This document shows, in pieces, positions 15,090 to 24,124 of a stretch of 64,000 nucleotides of DNA. This stretch comes from Novosphingobium mathurense. GTDB taxonomy: Bacteria; Pseudomonadota; Alphaproteobacteria; Sphingomonadales; Sphingomonadaceae. The stretch's first letter is position 1. Every line of letters starts with the position of its first letter. A model generated the notes under the pieces. The model had not been told where the DNA came from, searched no databases, and saw nothing but the letters and a program-made list of their open reading frames with translations. A program made the position numbers and the translations under genes. The stretch is from positions 806,001-870,000 of the forward strand of contig NZ_FVZE01000001.1 in NCBI RefSeq assembly GCF_900168325.1. The letters run 5' to 3'.

Positions 15090-16253
15090 TTGAAGTCGTT
15101 TCTGAAGTTTACCGTTTCAGCCATTGCCGGTGCAGTTCTTCTCACCGCTCCGGCGGTCGCACAGGCCCCCGCGCCGCCGCCCGAACTCGCCTCGATTCCC
15201 GTAAGCCTTCTGGTCGATATCGGCTCCGGGCAGGTGCTGGTCCAGCGCCGCCCGGACGTGCCATTCCTCCCGGCGTCCGTGACCAAGGTGATGACTGCCT
15301 TCGTCGCATTCGAGGAGATTGACGCCGGGCGCCTTCCGATTAACCGCAAGTTCCAGGTCCAGCCCGAAACGAGCCGTGAATGGTTCGCAAAAGGCACGAC
15401 TATGTACCTGACTCCAAACGACCGACCGACGACCAAGGACTTGCTCCACGGCATCATGACTGCGTCGGCCAACGATGCGGCGATCGTCCTCGCACAAGGT
15501 TATGCGGGCAGCGTTGCCAAGTGGACGGCCAGGATGAACGCCGCGGCGAAAAGCCTGGGCATGAGCCGCAGTCACTACAACACGCCCAACGGCTGGATGG
15601 ACGAAGGCCATACTTACGTCACTGCCAGCGACCTGGTGAAGCTGGCCGATGCGATGATCACGCGCCATCCGCAGCTCTACCGCGAGTTCTCCGGCCGCAA
15701 GCACTACTTCTGGCGCGATGTTGCGATGCGCAGCCACGATCCGACGGTGGGCGTCGTTCCGGGCGCGGACGGCATCAAGACCGGCTATACCCGCGAGGCC
15801 GGCTACAACTTCCTCGGCACCGCGCAGCGCGACGGTCGCCGCCTCGTGATGGTTCTTGCCGGCTCGCCGACCCACGTCATCCGGGACAAGGCCGCGCGCG
15901 ACCTGCTCGAATGGGGCTTTTCCCAATGGCATGCGCGCCACCTGTTCGAACAGGGCCAGACCGTCATCGAAGCTCGGGTGCAGGATGGCGATGCCCGCGC
16001 GGTTCCTCTCGTAGCCAACCGAGAAGTTCATGCCACCGTGCCCAATGGCGATGCCAATGAGCCCATTTCGCTCTCCGTTCACTATCGCGGGCCGTTGCAG
16101 GCTCCCTTGCGCAAGGGCCAGCAGGTCGGCGAACTGGAGATCAAGGTCGGCAGTCTCGCCCCCGGCAAGATCCCGCTCTATGCAGGACGTGACATAGGCA
16201 AGGCCGGGCCTCTGGACAGGCTGTTGAACGGGATTATCAACCTCTTCTCATGA
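15090..16253 (+). CDS. dacC: D-alanyl-D-alanine carboxypeptidase, PBP5/6 type
   Basis: About 387 residues. I choose the TTG at 15090, preceded by GGGAGA nine bases upstream, because it gives a clean signal peptide (MKSFLKFTVSAIAGAVLL, cleavage after AVAQ); a GTG at 15057 would bury it. The three active-site motifs of penicillin-binding enzymes are present: SVTK (SxxK), SAN (SxN) and KTG. A C-terminal beta-rich domain and a final amphipathic helix (PLDRLLNGIINLFS) anchor the enzyme to the membrane. It trims the terminal D-Ala from peptidoglycan pentapeptides. The stop overlaps tmk as ATGA. The choice between dacA and dacC naming is uncertain. Confidence 0.88.
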   Translation: MKSFLKFTVSAIAGAVLLTAPAVAQAPAPPPELASIPVSLLVDIGSGQVLVQRRPDVPFLPASVTKVMTAFVAFEEIDAGRLPINRKFQVQPETSREWFAKGTTMYLTPNDRPTTKDLLHGIMTASANDAAIVLAQGYAGSVAKWTARMNAAAKSLGMSRSHYNTPNGWMDEGHTYVTASDLVKLADAMITRHPQLYREFSGRKHYFWRDVAMRSHDPTVGVVPGADGIKTGYTREAGYNFLGTAQRDGRRLVMVLAGSPTHVIRDKAARDLLEWGFSQWHARHLFEQGQTVIEARVQDGDARAVPLVANREVHATVPNGDANEPISLSVHYRGPLQAPLRKGQQVGELEIKVGSLAPGKIPLYAGRDIGKAGPLDRLLNGIINLFS

Positions 16254-16888
16254 CAGTTGGACGTTTCATTGCACTCGAGGGGGGGGAAGGGGCCGGCAAG
16301 TCGACGCAGGCTCGCCTGCTTGCCGAGGCTCTGCGCGAGCGCGGGCTGGAAGTCGTCACTACGCGTGAACCCGGAGGAACACCGGGCGCGGAGGCGATCC
16401 GTGAACTTCTGCTTCATGGTGAGGGCGATGGCTGGAACCCGCGTGCCGAAGCGTTGCTCTTTGCGGCGGCTCGTTCCGACCACGTCGAGAAGTTGATCCG
16501 TCCCGCCGTCGAGCGCGGTGCATGGGTCGTTTGCGACCGATTTCTGGATTCCAGCCGGGCCTATCAGGGTGGAGGTGGCGGATTGTCCGATGTGGACATT
16601 CGCGAATTGCACCGCATCGGCAGCGGAGGCCTCCTGCCGGATCTTACCGTGTTGATCGAAGTGTCGCCCAATGTCGCAAGCGCCCGGCTTGCCTTGCGTG
16701 ACACCCAGGGAACCGACCGGATCGGGGGGCGTGACACCGCTTACCATGCCCGCGTCGCCGATGCTTTCGCCGCCTTTGCCGAGGCTGAAAGCGCCCGCTT
16801 TGCCCGCATCGATGGCGACGGGACGCCGCAGGATACGCACCAGCTGGTCCTGAATGCCCTTGTCCCCCTGCTGGACAAGCGGACATGA
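16250..16888 (+). CDS. tmk: Thymidylate kinase
   Basis: A 212-residue cytoplasmic enzyme that phosphorylates dTMP to dTDP. The P-loop is GGEGAGKST near residues 10-18, the DR(Y/F) motif is DRFLDSS near 96-102, and TREPGGTP binds the monophosphate. Length is normal for the family. The ATG overlaps the stop of the upstream carboxypeptidase gene, and the stop overlaps holB. The tmk-holB pairing is common in bacteria and links precursor supply with the replisome. Confidence 0.95.
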   Translation: MTVGRFIALEGGEGAGKSTQARLLAEALRERGLEVVTTREPGGTPGAEAIRELLLHGEGDGWNPRAEALLFAAARSDHVEKLIRPAVERGAWVVCDRFLDSSRAYQGGGGGLSDVDIRELHRIGSGGLLPDLTVLIEVSPNVASARLALRDTQGTDRIGGRDTAYHARVADAFAAFAEAESARFARIDGDGTPQDTHQLVLNALVPLLDKRT

Positions 16889-17859
16889 AGGCCGGAAAGC
16901 CCTTTATCGGCCAGGATTCCGCCTGGGAGGAATGGCTCGCCGCGATCTCGTCCGAACGCATGCATCATGCCTGGCTGCTGACGGGAGCCAAGGGGCTGGG
17001 CAAGCGCGCCTTTGCGCGTGCCGCCGCCGGTGAACTCGTGCGCGAACCGGGAGGCAAGCTTCCCGATGCCGATGCTCACCCGGATATCCATATCCTGGAG
17101 CACCTGCCTTCGAACGATGACGAGGCCAAGAAGAAGGCCGAAGGCAAGCCCTACCAGACCAAGCGCAACATCACGATCGACCAGATCCGGCAGATGCAGC
17201 AGCGCCTGACCACCCGCCCGACCTTGGGTGAGCGTCGGGCCATCATCATCAATCCGGCTGACGATCTGGAAAAGGGCGCCGTCAACGCCCTGCTAAAAAG
17301 CCTGGAGGAGCCGCCCGTCGGCACCTATTTCCTGCTCATCGCGCATCAACCGGGCCGCCTTCTCCCGACGGTGCGTTCGCGGTGCAGGATCCTCAGGTTT
17401 GCGCCGTTGACACCGGAGGAACTCGATGCGGTGATCCGCCGCGATGTCCCGCAGGCCAATGCCGAAGAGCGCCAGGCCGCGATCCTCGCATCGCATGGCT
17501 CGCCCGGCGTCGCGCTCAACTTCGTCGAGCAGGACCTTGGGAACATCCACCAGTTGATGATGCGCATCCTGCGCGAAGGCGATGCCGACTTCCACTTGCG
17601 CGGCGCCCTTGCCGAGGAAATGGGCGCACGCCCCCTGCGCGAGCGGCAACTGGCAACTCTCGAGCTTGCACGTGCCGTTCTGGCCAACGAACTGTCCACC
17701 GGTCCCCGCGATCGCCAGCTGCGGATTATCGAGGCGCACGGGACCCTGACGAAGCTCTCGACGCAAGCCCCGACCTACAATTTCGATGCCGGCCTCCTGA
17801 TTATGGAAATTGGCGGGTTGCTGGCTTCCGCTGCGATGCCTAGAGAAGCGGCTCGCTAA
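16885..17859 (+). CDS. holB: DNA polymerase III subunit delta'
   Basis: A 324-residue clamp-loader subunit. It starts at the ATG overlapping the tmk stop. The AAA+ core carries GAKGLGKRAFARAAAG near residues 34-49 in the P-loop position, INPADDLEKGAVNALLKSLEEPP near 119-141 and VRSRCRILRF. The zinc-binding Cys cluster found in many delta' and tau proteins is not visible; only one Cys is present, so the zinc module seems lost. It helps load the sliding clamp in the gamma/tau complex. Followed after 29 bases by metG. Confidence 0.88.
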   Translation: MKAGKPFIGQDSAWEEWLAAISSERMHHAWLLTGAKGLGKRAFARAAAGELVREPGGKLPDADAHPDIHILEHLPSNDDEAKKKAEGKPYQTKRNITIDQIRQMQQRLTTRPTLGERRAIIINPADDLEKGAVNALLKSLEEPPVGTYFLLIAHQPGRLLPTVRSRCRILRFAPLTPEELDAVIRRDVPQANAEERQAAILASHGSPGVALNFVEQDLGNIHQLMMRILREGDADFHLRGALAEEMGARPLRERQLATLELARAVLANELSTGPRDRQLRIIEAHGTLTKLSTQAPTYNFDAGLLIMEIGGLLASAAMPREAAR

Positions 17860-17888
17860 CAACACCTGAAGAGAAAGTGCGACGCCGC

Positions 17889-19448
17889 ATGGGCGAGCCC
17901 TATTACGTCACCACCGCCATCAGCTATCCCAATGGCAAGCCGCATATCGGCCATGCCTACGAGGCAATCGCTACCGATGTCATAGCCCGCAACCGCAAGG
18001 CGGAAGGCTTCGACGTCCGGTTCCAGACAGGAACGGACGAACATGGCCTGAAGATGATGCAGAAGGCGCGCGACCTCGGCGTGACGCCGGCTGCGCTCTG
18101 TGATGAAATGTCGCAGTACTTCAAGGACATGTGCGATGCCTTGAACATCGGCTATGACGTCTTCATCCGGACCACGGAACCGCGCCATCATGAGGCGACG
18201 CAGGAACTGTGGCGCCGTATGGAGGCCAACGGAGACCTATACCTCGACCGCTACGAGGGCTGGTACTCGATCCGCGACGAAGCCTATTACGACGAGAGCG
18301 AACTTGTCGAAGGCGAGGGCGGTGAAAAGCTCTCGCCTCAGGGCACGCCGGTGGAATGGACCGTCGAGGAATCATGGTTCTTCCGCCTGTCGAAATATCA
18401 GGACAAGCTGCTGGCACTCTACAGTTCCGGTGACTTCATCCGGCCGGAAAGCCGCCGCAATGAAGTGGCGCGCTTCGTCGAAGGCGGTCTGCGCGACCTT
18501 TCGGTTTCGCGCACGAGCTTCGACTGGGGCATCAAGGTCCCCGGCAGCGAGAACCACGTCATGTACGTCTGGGTGGACGCCCTGACCAACTATCTGACCG
18601 GCCTCGGCTTTCCCGACGAAAGCGGTGACTATGCCAAGTATTGGCCGGCAAACCTGCATGTGATCGGCAAGGACATCGTCCGTTTCCATGCGATCTATTG
18701 GCCAGCCTTCCTGATGAGCGCCGGTGTACCGCTGCCGCGCCAGGTCTTCGGGCACGGCTTCCTGCTCAATCGCGGCCAGAAGGAATCGAAGTCGCTCGGC
18801 AACGTGACCGACCCGATCGGTCTGGCCGAGACGTTCGGCGTCGATGCCCTGCGCTACTTCCTCATGCGTGAAGTGGCATTTGGACAGGATGGCTCCTATT
18901 CACCCGAAGCGATCGTCACCCGCTGCAATGCCGAGCTGGCAAACAGCTTCGGCAACCTTGCGCAGCGCAGTCTCTCCATGATTTTCAAGAACATGGACGG
19001 CGTAGTTAAAGCAGGACTGCCGCAGAGCGAAGCCGACGCCACGCTGTTTGCAGCGGTCAAGGACGGCATCGCTGGCTTGCGCAAGAGCTTTACCGACCTT
19101 GCGTTCAGCGAGGGTCTGGAAAGCTGGATGCGCGCCGTGTTCGCCTGCAACCAGTACGTCGACGAGCAAGCCCCCTGGGCGCTGCGCAAGTCCGATCCCG
19201 AACGGATGGAAGCGGTTCTCATGGTGCTCTTCCAGGTCGTGCGCGATCTCGCGATCGCCGTGCGTCCTGTCGTGCCCACGGCGATCGACAAGCTGTTGGA
19301 CCAGATGGGGCAGGGTGCCGATGCCCGCAACTACGAGGCCCTGGATTCTGCTGATTGGTTCACGGCGCTCACCGCGTCGGGCTACAAGGTGGACAAGCCG
19401 CAGGGTGTATTCCCGCGGCTCGAACTGCCTGAGGAAGCTGCAGCCTGA
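17889..19448 (+). CDS. metG: Methionyl-tRNA synthetase
   Basis: A 519-residue class I aminoacyl-tRNA synthetase. The HIGH motif is PHIGHAYE near residues 16-23 and the KMSKS equivalent is KESKSLGN near 300. There is no zinc-knuckle Cys set in the connective peptide and no C-terminal tRNA-binding extension, which fits the short form. I use the ATG at 17889; a GTG twelve bases upstream would add MRRR. The next gene starts at the stop codon (TGATG). Confidence 0.94.
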   Translation: MGEPYYVTTAISYPNGKPHIGHAYEAIATDVIARNRKAEGFDVRFQTGTDEHGLKMMQKARDLGVTPAALCDEMSQYFKDMCDALNIGYDVFIRTTEPRHHEATQELWRRMEANGDLYLDRYEGWYSIRDEAYYDESELVEGEGGEKLSPQGTPVEWTVEESWFFRLSKYQDKLLALYSSGDFIRPESRRNEVARFVEGGLRDLSVSRTSFDWGIKVPGSENHVMYVWVDALTNYLTGLGFPDESGDYAKYWPANLHVIGKDIVRFHAIYWPAFLMSAGVPLPRQVFGHGFLLNRGQKESKSLGNVTDPIGLAETFGVDALRYFLMREVAFGQDGSYSPEAIVTRCNAELANSFGNLAQRSLSMIFKNMDGVVKAGLPQSEADATLFAAVKDGIAGLRKSFTDLAFSEGLESWMRAVFACNQYVDEQAPWALRKSDPERMEAVLMVLFQVVRDLAIAVRPVVPTAIDKLLDQMGQGADARNYEALDSADWFTALTASGYKVDKPQGVFPRLELPEEAAA

Positions 19449-20224
19449 TGCTGATCGATTCCCACTGTCATCTGGAATACGAAGGTCTCGTCGAAGATCA
19501 GCAGGGCATTCTGGAGCGCGCCCGGCAATCGGGCATTCGCGGATTCCTGAATATCTCCACCCGTCAGAGTGAATGGGACCGCGTGGTTTCCACCGCCGCG
19601 CGTGAGGATGACGTCTGGGCGTCGGTCGGCATTCACCCGCATGAAGCCGATCAGCATGCCGATCTGGGCGAGGGCGCTTTGCTCGAGGCGACCGGGCACC
19701 CCAAGGTCATCGCCATTGGCGAAACCGGGCTGGACTACTACTACGACAAGTCCGACCGCGCCGTGCAGCAGGACCTGTTTCGCACCCATATCGGCGTTGC
19801 GCGGCAGACCGGTCTGCCGCTCATAATCCATACCCGCGATGCGGAAGAAGATACGGTGCGCATCCTTGAAGAGGAAATGGGGAAGGGGGACTTTCCCGCC
19901 CTCATCCACTGCTTCACCGCTTCGGCCGATTTTGGCCGGAAGGTCCTCGACCTGGGCCTGACGATTTCACTCTCGGGCATCGTAACCTTCAAGAATGCCA
20001 GGGACTTGCAGGAGTTCGCGAAGGTTATTCCCCAGGACAGACTGCTGGTTGAAACCGACTCGCCGTTCTTGGCGCCCGTGCCGCATCGCGGCAGGAAGTG
20101 CGAACCGGCCTATACTGCCGACACGGCGCGCTTTGTGGCTGATCTGCGCGAAACTTCGCTTGAAGACCTCGCCTCAGCTACAACGCATAACTTCTTCTCA
20201 CTGTTCAGGAAAGCGACGGCGTGA
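19448..20224 (+). CDS. TatD-family metal-dependent deoxyribonuclease
   Basis: A 258-residue TIM-barrel hydrolase. The metal ligands of the family are seen: DSHCHLE at residues 4-10, GETGLDYYY near 92-100, IIHTRDAEED near 125-134, HCFTAS near 153 and ETDSPFLAP near 204-212. TatD proteins are magnesium-dependent exonucleases and 3'-end-processing enzymes. It starts at the metG stop and ends overlapping the next gene (GTGA). The metG, tatD-like and MBL-fold order is common in proteobacteria. Confidence 0.92.
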   Translation: MLIDSHCHLEYEGLVEDQQGILERARQSGIRGFLNISTRQSEWDRVVSTAAREDDVWASVGIHPHEADQHADLGEGALLEATGHPKVIAIGETGLDYYYDKSDRAVQQDLFRTHIGVARQTGLPLIIHTRDAEEDTVRILEEEMGKGDFPALIHCFTASADFGRKVLDLGLTISLSGIVTFKNARDLQEFAKVIPQDRLLVETDSPFLAPVPHRGRKCEPAYTADTARFVADLRETSLEDLASATTHNFFSLFRKATA

Positions 20225-21000
20225 AGGCGATCATCCTTGGCAGCGGGACGTCGACCGGTGTTCCCCGGCTTGGGGGTGAACATGGTGCCGACTGGGGGCT
20301 TTGCGATCCCGACGAGCCCAAGAACCGCCGCACGCGGGTATCGGTACTGCTGGAAAGCGACTCGGGTGGACGCATTCTGATCGATACGCCTACCGATTTG
20401 CGCGCCCAACTCCTGGCCAACGACATTCATCGCATCGATGCGGTGTTCTGGACCCACGATCATGCCGATCACTGTCACGGCATCGATGACTTGCGGCCGC
20501 TTCGCTACGGCCGCGCCGGACCGATCCCGGGCTTTGCCGCATCAGAGACCGTCCGCCGCTTGCGCCAGCGCTTTGGCTACGTTTTTGCCGGTCAGCACGG
20601 CTATCCGACGCTCGTCAGCCTCGACAATCTCGACACCATCCGCCTGTGCGAAGGCTTTCGCGTCGATCACGTCCAGATGCCGCACGGACCAGCGCAATCG
20701 ACCGGCTTTCGCTTTGACTGCGACGGTAAGACAATAAGTTACGCGACAGATTTAAGTGAGATCACCAAGGGAATGATCGATCTTTTCTACAGGTCCGACA
20801 TCCTGATCGTCGATTGCCTGCGCCGCGAGCCGCATCCCACGCATGCCCATCTTGCCATGTCACTTGAACTCGCCGAAGCCTGCCGCGTCGGCTCTACGGT
20901 TCTCACGCATCTCGACAAGAGTATGGATTATGCGACACTTTCGGGGGAAGTTCCCGAAGGCGTTCAGGTGGCATACGACGGCATGGTGATATCCGCATGA
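20221..21000 (+). CDS. Metallo-beta-lactamase-fold hydrolase, PhnP-like
   Basis: A 259-residue protein starting at GTG, overlapping the stop of the preceding gene. The zinc-binding motif is HDHADHCHG near residues 78-86, with later ligands His (HVQMPHGPAQSTGF, about 155), Asp (SYATDLSE, about 178) and His (LTHLDKS, near 236). The N-terminus ILGSGTSTGVPRLG is characteristic of the PhnP/RNase Z-like branch that hydrolyses phosphodiesters. The substrate cannot be told from sequence. The stop overlaps the next ATG. Confidence 0.88.
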   Translation: MKAIILGSGTSTGVPRLGGEHGADWGLCDPDEPKNRRTRVSVLLESDSGGRILIDTPTDLRAQLLANDIHRIDAVFWTHDHADHCHGIDDLRPLRYGRAGPIPGFAASETVRRLRQRFGYVFAGQHGYPTLVSLDNLDTIRLCEGFRVDHVQMPHGPAQSTGFRFDCDGKTISYATDLSEITKGMIDLFYRSDILIVDCLRREPHPTHAHLAMSLELAEACRVGSTVLTHLDKSMDYATLSGEVPEGVQVAYDGMVISA

Positions 21001-21182
21001 ACACGACGGCGATGATCATCTCGATCATTTCCGTGCTCGGCGCGCTGATCCTCGTGACAAGCAATGCGCGTTTCCGAGAGCTTGGATCGCGGCGCATGAT
21101 CCGGCTTGGATGTATCTGGGCAGCCATCATCGTCGGCCTGATGCTGATCATTCAGCTGACGGGGCTGCGAATAGAGCAGTGA
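20997..21182 (+). CDS. Small two-span membrane protein
   Basis: A 61-residue protein. The ATG overlaps the preceding stop as ATGA. Two hydrophobic segments (residues about 5-22 and 38-56) flank a basic loop (ARFRELGSRRMIRLG), suggesting a hairpin in the inner membrane with the loop in the cytoplasm. No family name is assigned. Tight coupling with the upstream hydrolase gene supports it being real. Confidence 0.7.
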   Translation: MNTTAMIISIISVLGALILVTSNARFRELGSRRMIRLGCIWAAIIVGLMLIIQLTGLRIEQ

Positions 21183-21238
21183 GCCTTTGGGAAGAACAAC
21201 CGACATTCGGGCAGATTCTCACCGCTACTCCACGTCTT

Positions 21239-21266
21239 AATTTACATAAGATGTATTATCGTCTTC
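21239..21266. other. Candidate dif-like XerC/XerD recombination site
   Basis: A 28-bp motif: AATTTACATAA, a 6-bp centre GATGTA, then TTATCGTCTTC. On the minus strand the XerD-side arm TTATGTAAATT matches the E. coli arm TTATGTTAAAT at 9 of 11 positions, with the conserved ATAA...TTAT inner bases around a 6-bp core. The other arm is a weaker match. It sits alone in a gene-free gap of 113 bases. Confidence 0.35.
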
Positions 21267-21295
21267 ATTGATCGCCGAAGCCGGAACCGCAGATA

Positions 21296-22084
21296 ATGAC
21301 CGATACCCGCCACGCACACCTTGACCGCCTGCTATCGATCATGGCCCGGTTGCGTGATCCGCAAAATGGCTGCGAGTGGGATCGCGCCCAGAACTTCGCG
21401 ACTATCGCTCCGTATACGATCGAGGAAGCTTACGAAGTTGCCGACGCCATCGAGCGCGAAGATCTCCAGGCCTTGCGTGACGAACTCGGCGACCTCCTGC
21501 TTCAGGTCGTCTTCCATTCGCGCATGGCTGAGGAAGACGGTCATTTCGCTTTCCCGGATGTCGCTGCCTCCATCGCCGACAAGCTGGAAGCGCGCCATCC
21601 CCATATCTTCGGCGATGATACTTCCGGCGATAGCCAGACAGATCGCTGGGAAAAGCTGAAGGCGCAGGAGCGTGCGGCCAAGGGAGCGGACAGCGCCGTT
21701 GCCGGTGTTGCCATGTCCCTGCCGGCACTTATGCGCGCGGAGAAGCTTCAGAAGCGCGCGGCTCGCGTTGGTTTCGACTGGCCCGATCCGAGCGGTGCGG
21801 CCGACAAGGTCCGCGAGGAAATGGATGAGCTGGCCGAGGCCTCCGAAGATCACAAGCTCGAGGAAGCCGGGGATCTGCTGTTTGCTGCCGTCAATCTGGT
21901 ACGGCTCAACGGCATCGCTCCCGAGGAAGCCTTGCGCGCCGCCAATGCCAAGTTCGAGCGTCGGTTTCGCGCAATGGAGCAATTATCGGCTTCCGAAGGC
22001 AAGAATTTCAAGGACCTGGACCTCGAATCGCAGGAATCCTATTGGCAGTTGGTCAAGGTTTCAGAGCGCCTGAAATCGGCCTAG
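21296..22084 (+). CDS. mazG: Nucleoside triphosphate pyrophosphohydrolase MazG
   Basis: A 262-residue protein with two MazG domains. The first holds the metal-binding helix EEAYEVADAIE and ELGDLLLQVVFHSRMAEE (residues about 42-80). The second, C-terminal half repeats the pattern with REEMDELAEA and EEAGDLLFAAVNLVRL (about 166-205). The enzyme hydrolyses NTPs to NMP and pyrophosphate and is thought to clean nucleotide pools. It converges on hflX with a 24-base overlap. Confidence 0.92.
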   Translation: MTDTRHAHLDRLLSIMARLRDPQNGCEWDRAQNFATIAPYTIEEAYEVADAIEREDLQALRDELGDLLLQVVFHSRMAEEDGHFAFPDVAASIADKLEARHPHIFGDDTSGDSQTDRWEKLKAQERAAKGADSAVAGVAMSLPALMRAEKLQKRAARVGFDWPDPSGAADKVREEMDELAEASEDHKLEEAGDLLFAAVNLVRLNGIAPEEALRAANAKFERRFRAMEQLSASEGKNFKDLDLESQESYWQLVKVSERLKSA

Positions 22085-23401
22085 TTCACGTTCAGCCAAG
22101 CGCACCTGCAAGCGCAGCAGCGGGCCATCGATGCCCTCTCCCGCATCTTCTTCCGAAATCACTTCGCCGCGCGCGTGCAGGAATGCAAGGCGCTGGCCAT
22201 CAGCAGCGGGAATCAGGAAGGAATAGACCTTGGAATCCGCGGTCAGCGCGTGGCCGACGACTTCCAGGAGGTTTTCGCAACCTTCCCCAGTGACCGCTGA
22301 TATCGGGACAATCGCCTCATCCTCGCGGTGGGCGATGGCTTCTCGCAGCTTCTCGGCATGTTCCGGGCCGAGAAGGTCCCACTTGTTCCAGAGCTCGATG
22401 ATCGGAATTCCGGGCTCAGCACCCTCTTCTGCATCTTCGCCAAGCTCTCCGCCGAGTACGCCAAGATCGCTCAGGACATCGAGAACCTGGCGCTTCTGGG
22501 CATCCGTGTCGGGATTGGCGATGTCGCGGACATGCAGGATCAGGTCGGCCGCCGTGACTTCCTCCAGCGTGGCCCGAAACGCCGCGACAAGCTGGGTCGG
22601 CAGGTCCGAGATGAAACCCACGGTGTCCGACAGGATCGCTTTATCGACACCCGGCAGGCGAATGGCGCGCATCGTCGGGTCGAGCGTTGCGAAGAGCAGG
22701 TCCTGCGCCATGACGCCAGCGCCGGTCAGGCGATTGAACAGGGTCGATTTGCCCGCGTTGGTGTAGCCGACCAGGGCGACGATCGGCCACGGAGCCTTCT
22801 CGCGACGATCCCGATGGAGCCCGCGCGTACGGCGGACCTGTTCGAGTTCACGCCGGATCTTCGCCATGCGGTCGCGGATCATGCGGCGGTCGGCCTCGAT
22901 CTGCGTTTCGCCGGGGCCGCCCAGGAAGCCGAAGCCGCCGCGTTGCCGCTCAAGGTGGGTCCAACTGCGCACGAGGCGTCCGGCCTGGTAATCGAGGTGT
23001 GCCAGTTCGACCTGCAGTCGTCCTTCGGCCGTCGCCGCGCGCTCGCCAAAAATCTCGAGGATCAGGCCCGTACGGTCGATTACCTTGCGCTTGAGCTTCT
23101 CTTCGAGGTTGCGTTGCTGGATCGCCGACAAGGAACCGTCGACGATGATCAGTTCGGCCTCGTTCAGTTCACAGGCCGTTCCGATATTCTGGATCTGGCC
23201 TTCACCGAACAAGGTGCCGGCGCGCGGTTCGCGAATCGGAATCGCCACGGCGTCAGCAACAACGAGGCCGATCGCCAGTGCGAGGCCCTTGGCTTCTTCA
23301 AGACGCGCTTCGGGGTCGAGATCCCCCTTCCCTCGCATCTGCGGATATACGACGAGGGCACGCGCGCCGCGCGTGACCTCGCCCTTGAGTTCGTCGTTCA
23401 A
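22061..23401 (-). CDS. hflX: Ribosome-associated GTPase HflX
   Basis: A 446-residue GTPase. The HflX N-terminal domain includes EARLEEAKGLALAIG and the conserved GxGK-like region FGEGQIQNI, and the glycine-rich GFGFLGGPGETQIE linker precedes a G domain with G1 GYTNAGKST, G3 DTVGFI and G4 NKWD. HflX binds the 50S subunit and splits stalled ribosomes. It begins at TTG 19 bases after the hfq-like stop, since an in-frame stop lies just upstream. The last gene of the dusB-ntr operon; its end overlaps mazG on the other strand. Confidence 0.93.
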   Translation of the reverse strand: MNDELKGEVTRGARALVVYPQMRGKGDLDPEARLEEAKGLALAIGLVVADAVAIPIREPRAGTLFGEGQIQNIGTACELNEAELIIVDGSLSAIQQRNLEEKLKRKVIDRTGLILEIFGERAATAEGRLQVELAHLDYQAGRLVRSWTHLERQRGGFGFLGGPGETQIEADRRMIRDRMAKIRRELEQVRRTRGLHRDRREKAPWPIVALVGYTNAGKSTLFNRLTGAGVMAQDLLFATLDPTMRAIRLPGVDKAILSDTVGFISDLPTQLVAAFRATLEEVTAADLILHVRDIANPDTDAQKRQVLDVLSDLGVLGGELGEDAEEGAEPGIPIIELWNKWDLLGPEHAEKLREAIAHREDEAIVPISAVTGEGCENLLEVVGHALTADSKVYSFLIPAADGQRLAFLHARGEVISEEDAGEGIDGPLLRLQVRLAERELGRFQAL

Positions 23402-23419
23402 TTCAGTTCAGCTTCACGC

Positions 23420-23992
23420 TCAATCTTCGGCTTCTTCTTCATGCGCCTGAAGATCGACCGGAGTCACGGGCTGAATCGTCGAAACGGCATGCTTGTAGGC
23501 CAGCTGCACATAGCCTTCACGTTCGAGCAGCATGCAGAACAGGTCGTATGCAGCAACGCGGCCCTGCAGCATGACGCCGTTGATCAGGAACATCGTGACC
23601 TGAACGCCGGCGCTACGGATGCTGGAGAGGAACACGTCCTGCAGGACGCGAGTCTTCTTGGACGCATCGCCACCACTGGCGAACTGGGCGGCATCGACCG
23701 GGGTCGAGGGCATGATCGTGGAGATCGCGTGCTTGTATACGAGCTGCGACTGGCCATCGCGGCGCAGCAGGATCGAGAAGTTGTCGAACCAGGTGACGAT
23801 GCCCTGAAGCTTCACGCCCTTGACCAGGAACATGGTGACCGGAGTCTTGTTCTTACGCAAAAGATTGAGGAACTGATCCTGAAGATTCTGCCCCTTGCCT
23901 GCGGAAGTTCCCGCCGTGACGGGGGGCTTCGCCGGTTCGGCAGTTGCTGCCGCCGCAGGTTTGGTTCGCGCAGTAAGCGTACGTCCAGCCAT
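23420..23992 (-). CDS. hfq: Tandem double-domain Hfq RNA chaperone
   Basis: A 190-residue protein, about twice the usual Hfq length. Two Sm-like domains lie in one chain, residues about 35-96 and 115-176, after a Pro/Ala-rich N-terminus. Both keep the Hfq signatures LQD (38 and 118), a proximal-pocket Phe (72 and 152) and YKHA-ST (86 and 166). The first keeps basic rim residues (RKNK, 46-49) and Lys61; the second has RSAG and Met141, so its rim and distal-face binding are probably altered. It would be expected to build a ring from three chains. It lies between ntrX and hflX, the normal hfq place, with its own 132-base upstream gap containing a CGTGGG/CCCACG hairpin. Confidence 0.9.
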   Translation of the reverse strand: MAGRTLTARTKPAAAATAEPAKPPVTAGTSAGKGQNLQDQFLNLLRKNKTPVTMFLVKGVKLQGIVTWFDNFSILLRRDGQSQLVYKHAISTIMPSTPVDAAQFASGGDASKKTRVLQDVFLSSIRSAGVQVTMFLINGVMLQGRVAAYDLFCMLLEREGYVQLAYKHAVSTIQPVTPVDLQAHEEEAED

Positions 23993-24124
23993 GTATTTGC
24001 TCCATCTTTTTGGCGGCCGCTAATGCGGTCCGCGATCTGGCCGTGGGAACCCCACGACCGTTACCGAATCAAAACCTACCGAGCTGCTGCAGTGCAGTAA
24101 ATGCGAAAAAATATGTCAGGGCTA

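Noticed and set aside
22328-24100. A 590-codon frame crossing hflX and hfq on the opposite strand
   Set aside because: It spans two well-defined genes and the gap between them, which real genes would not do.
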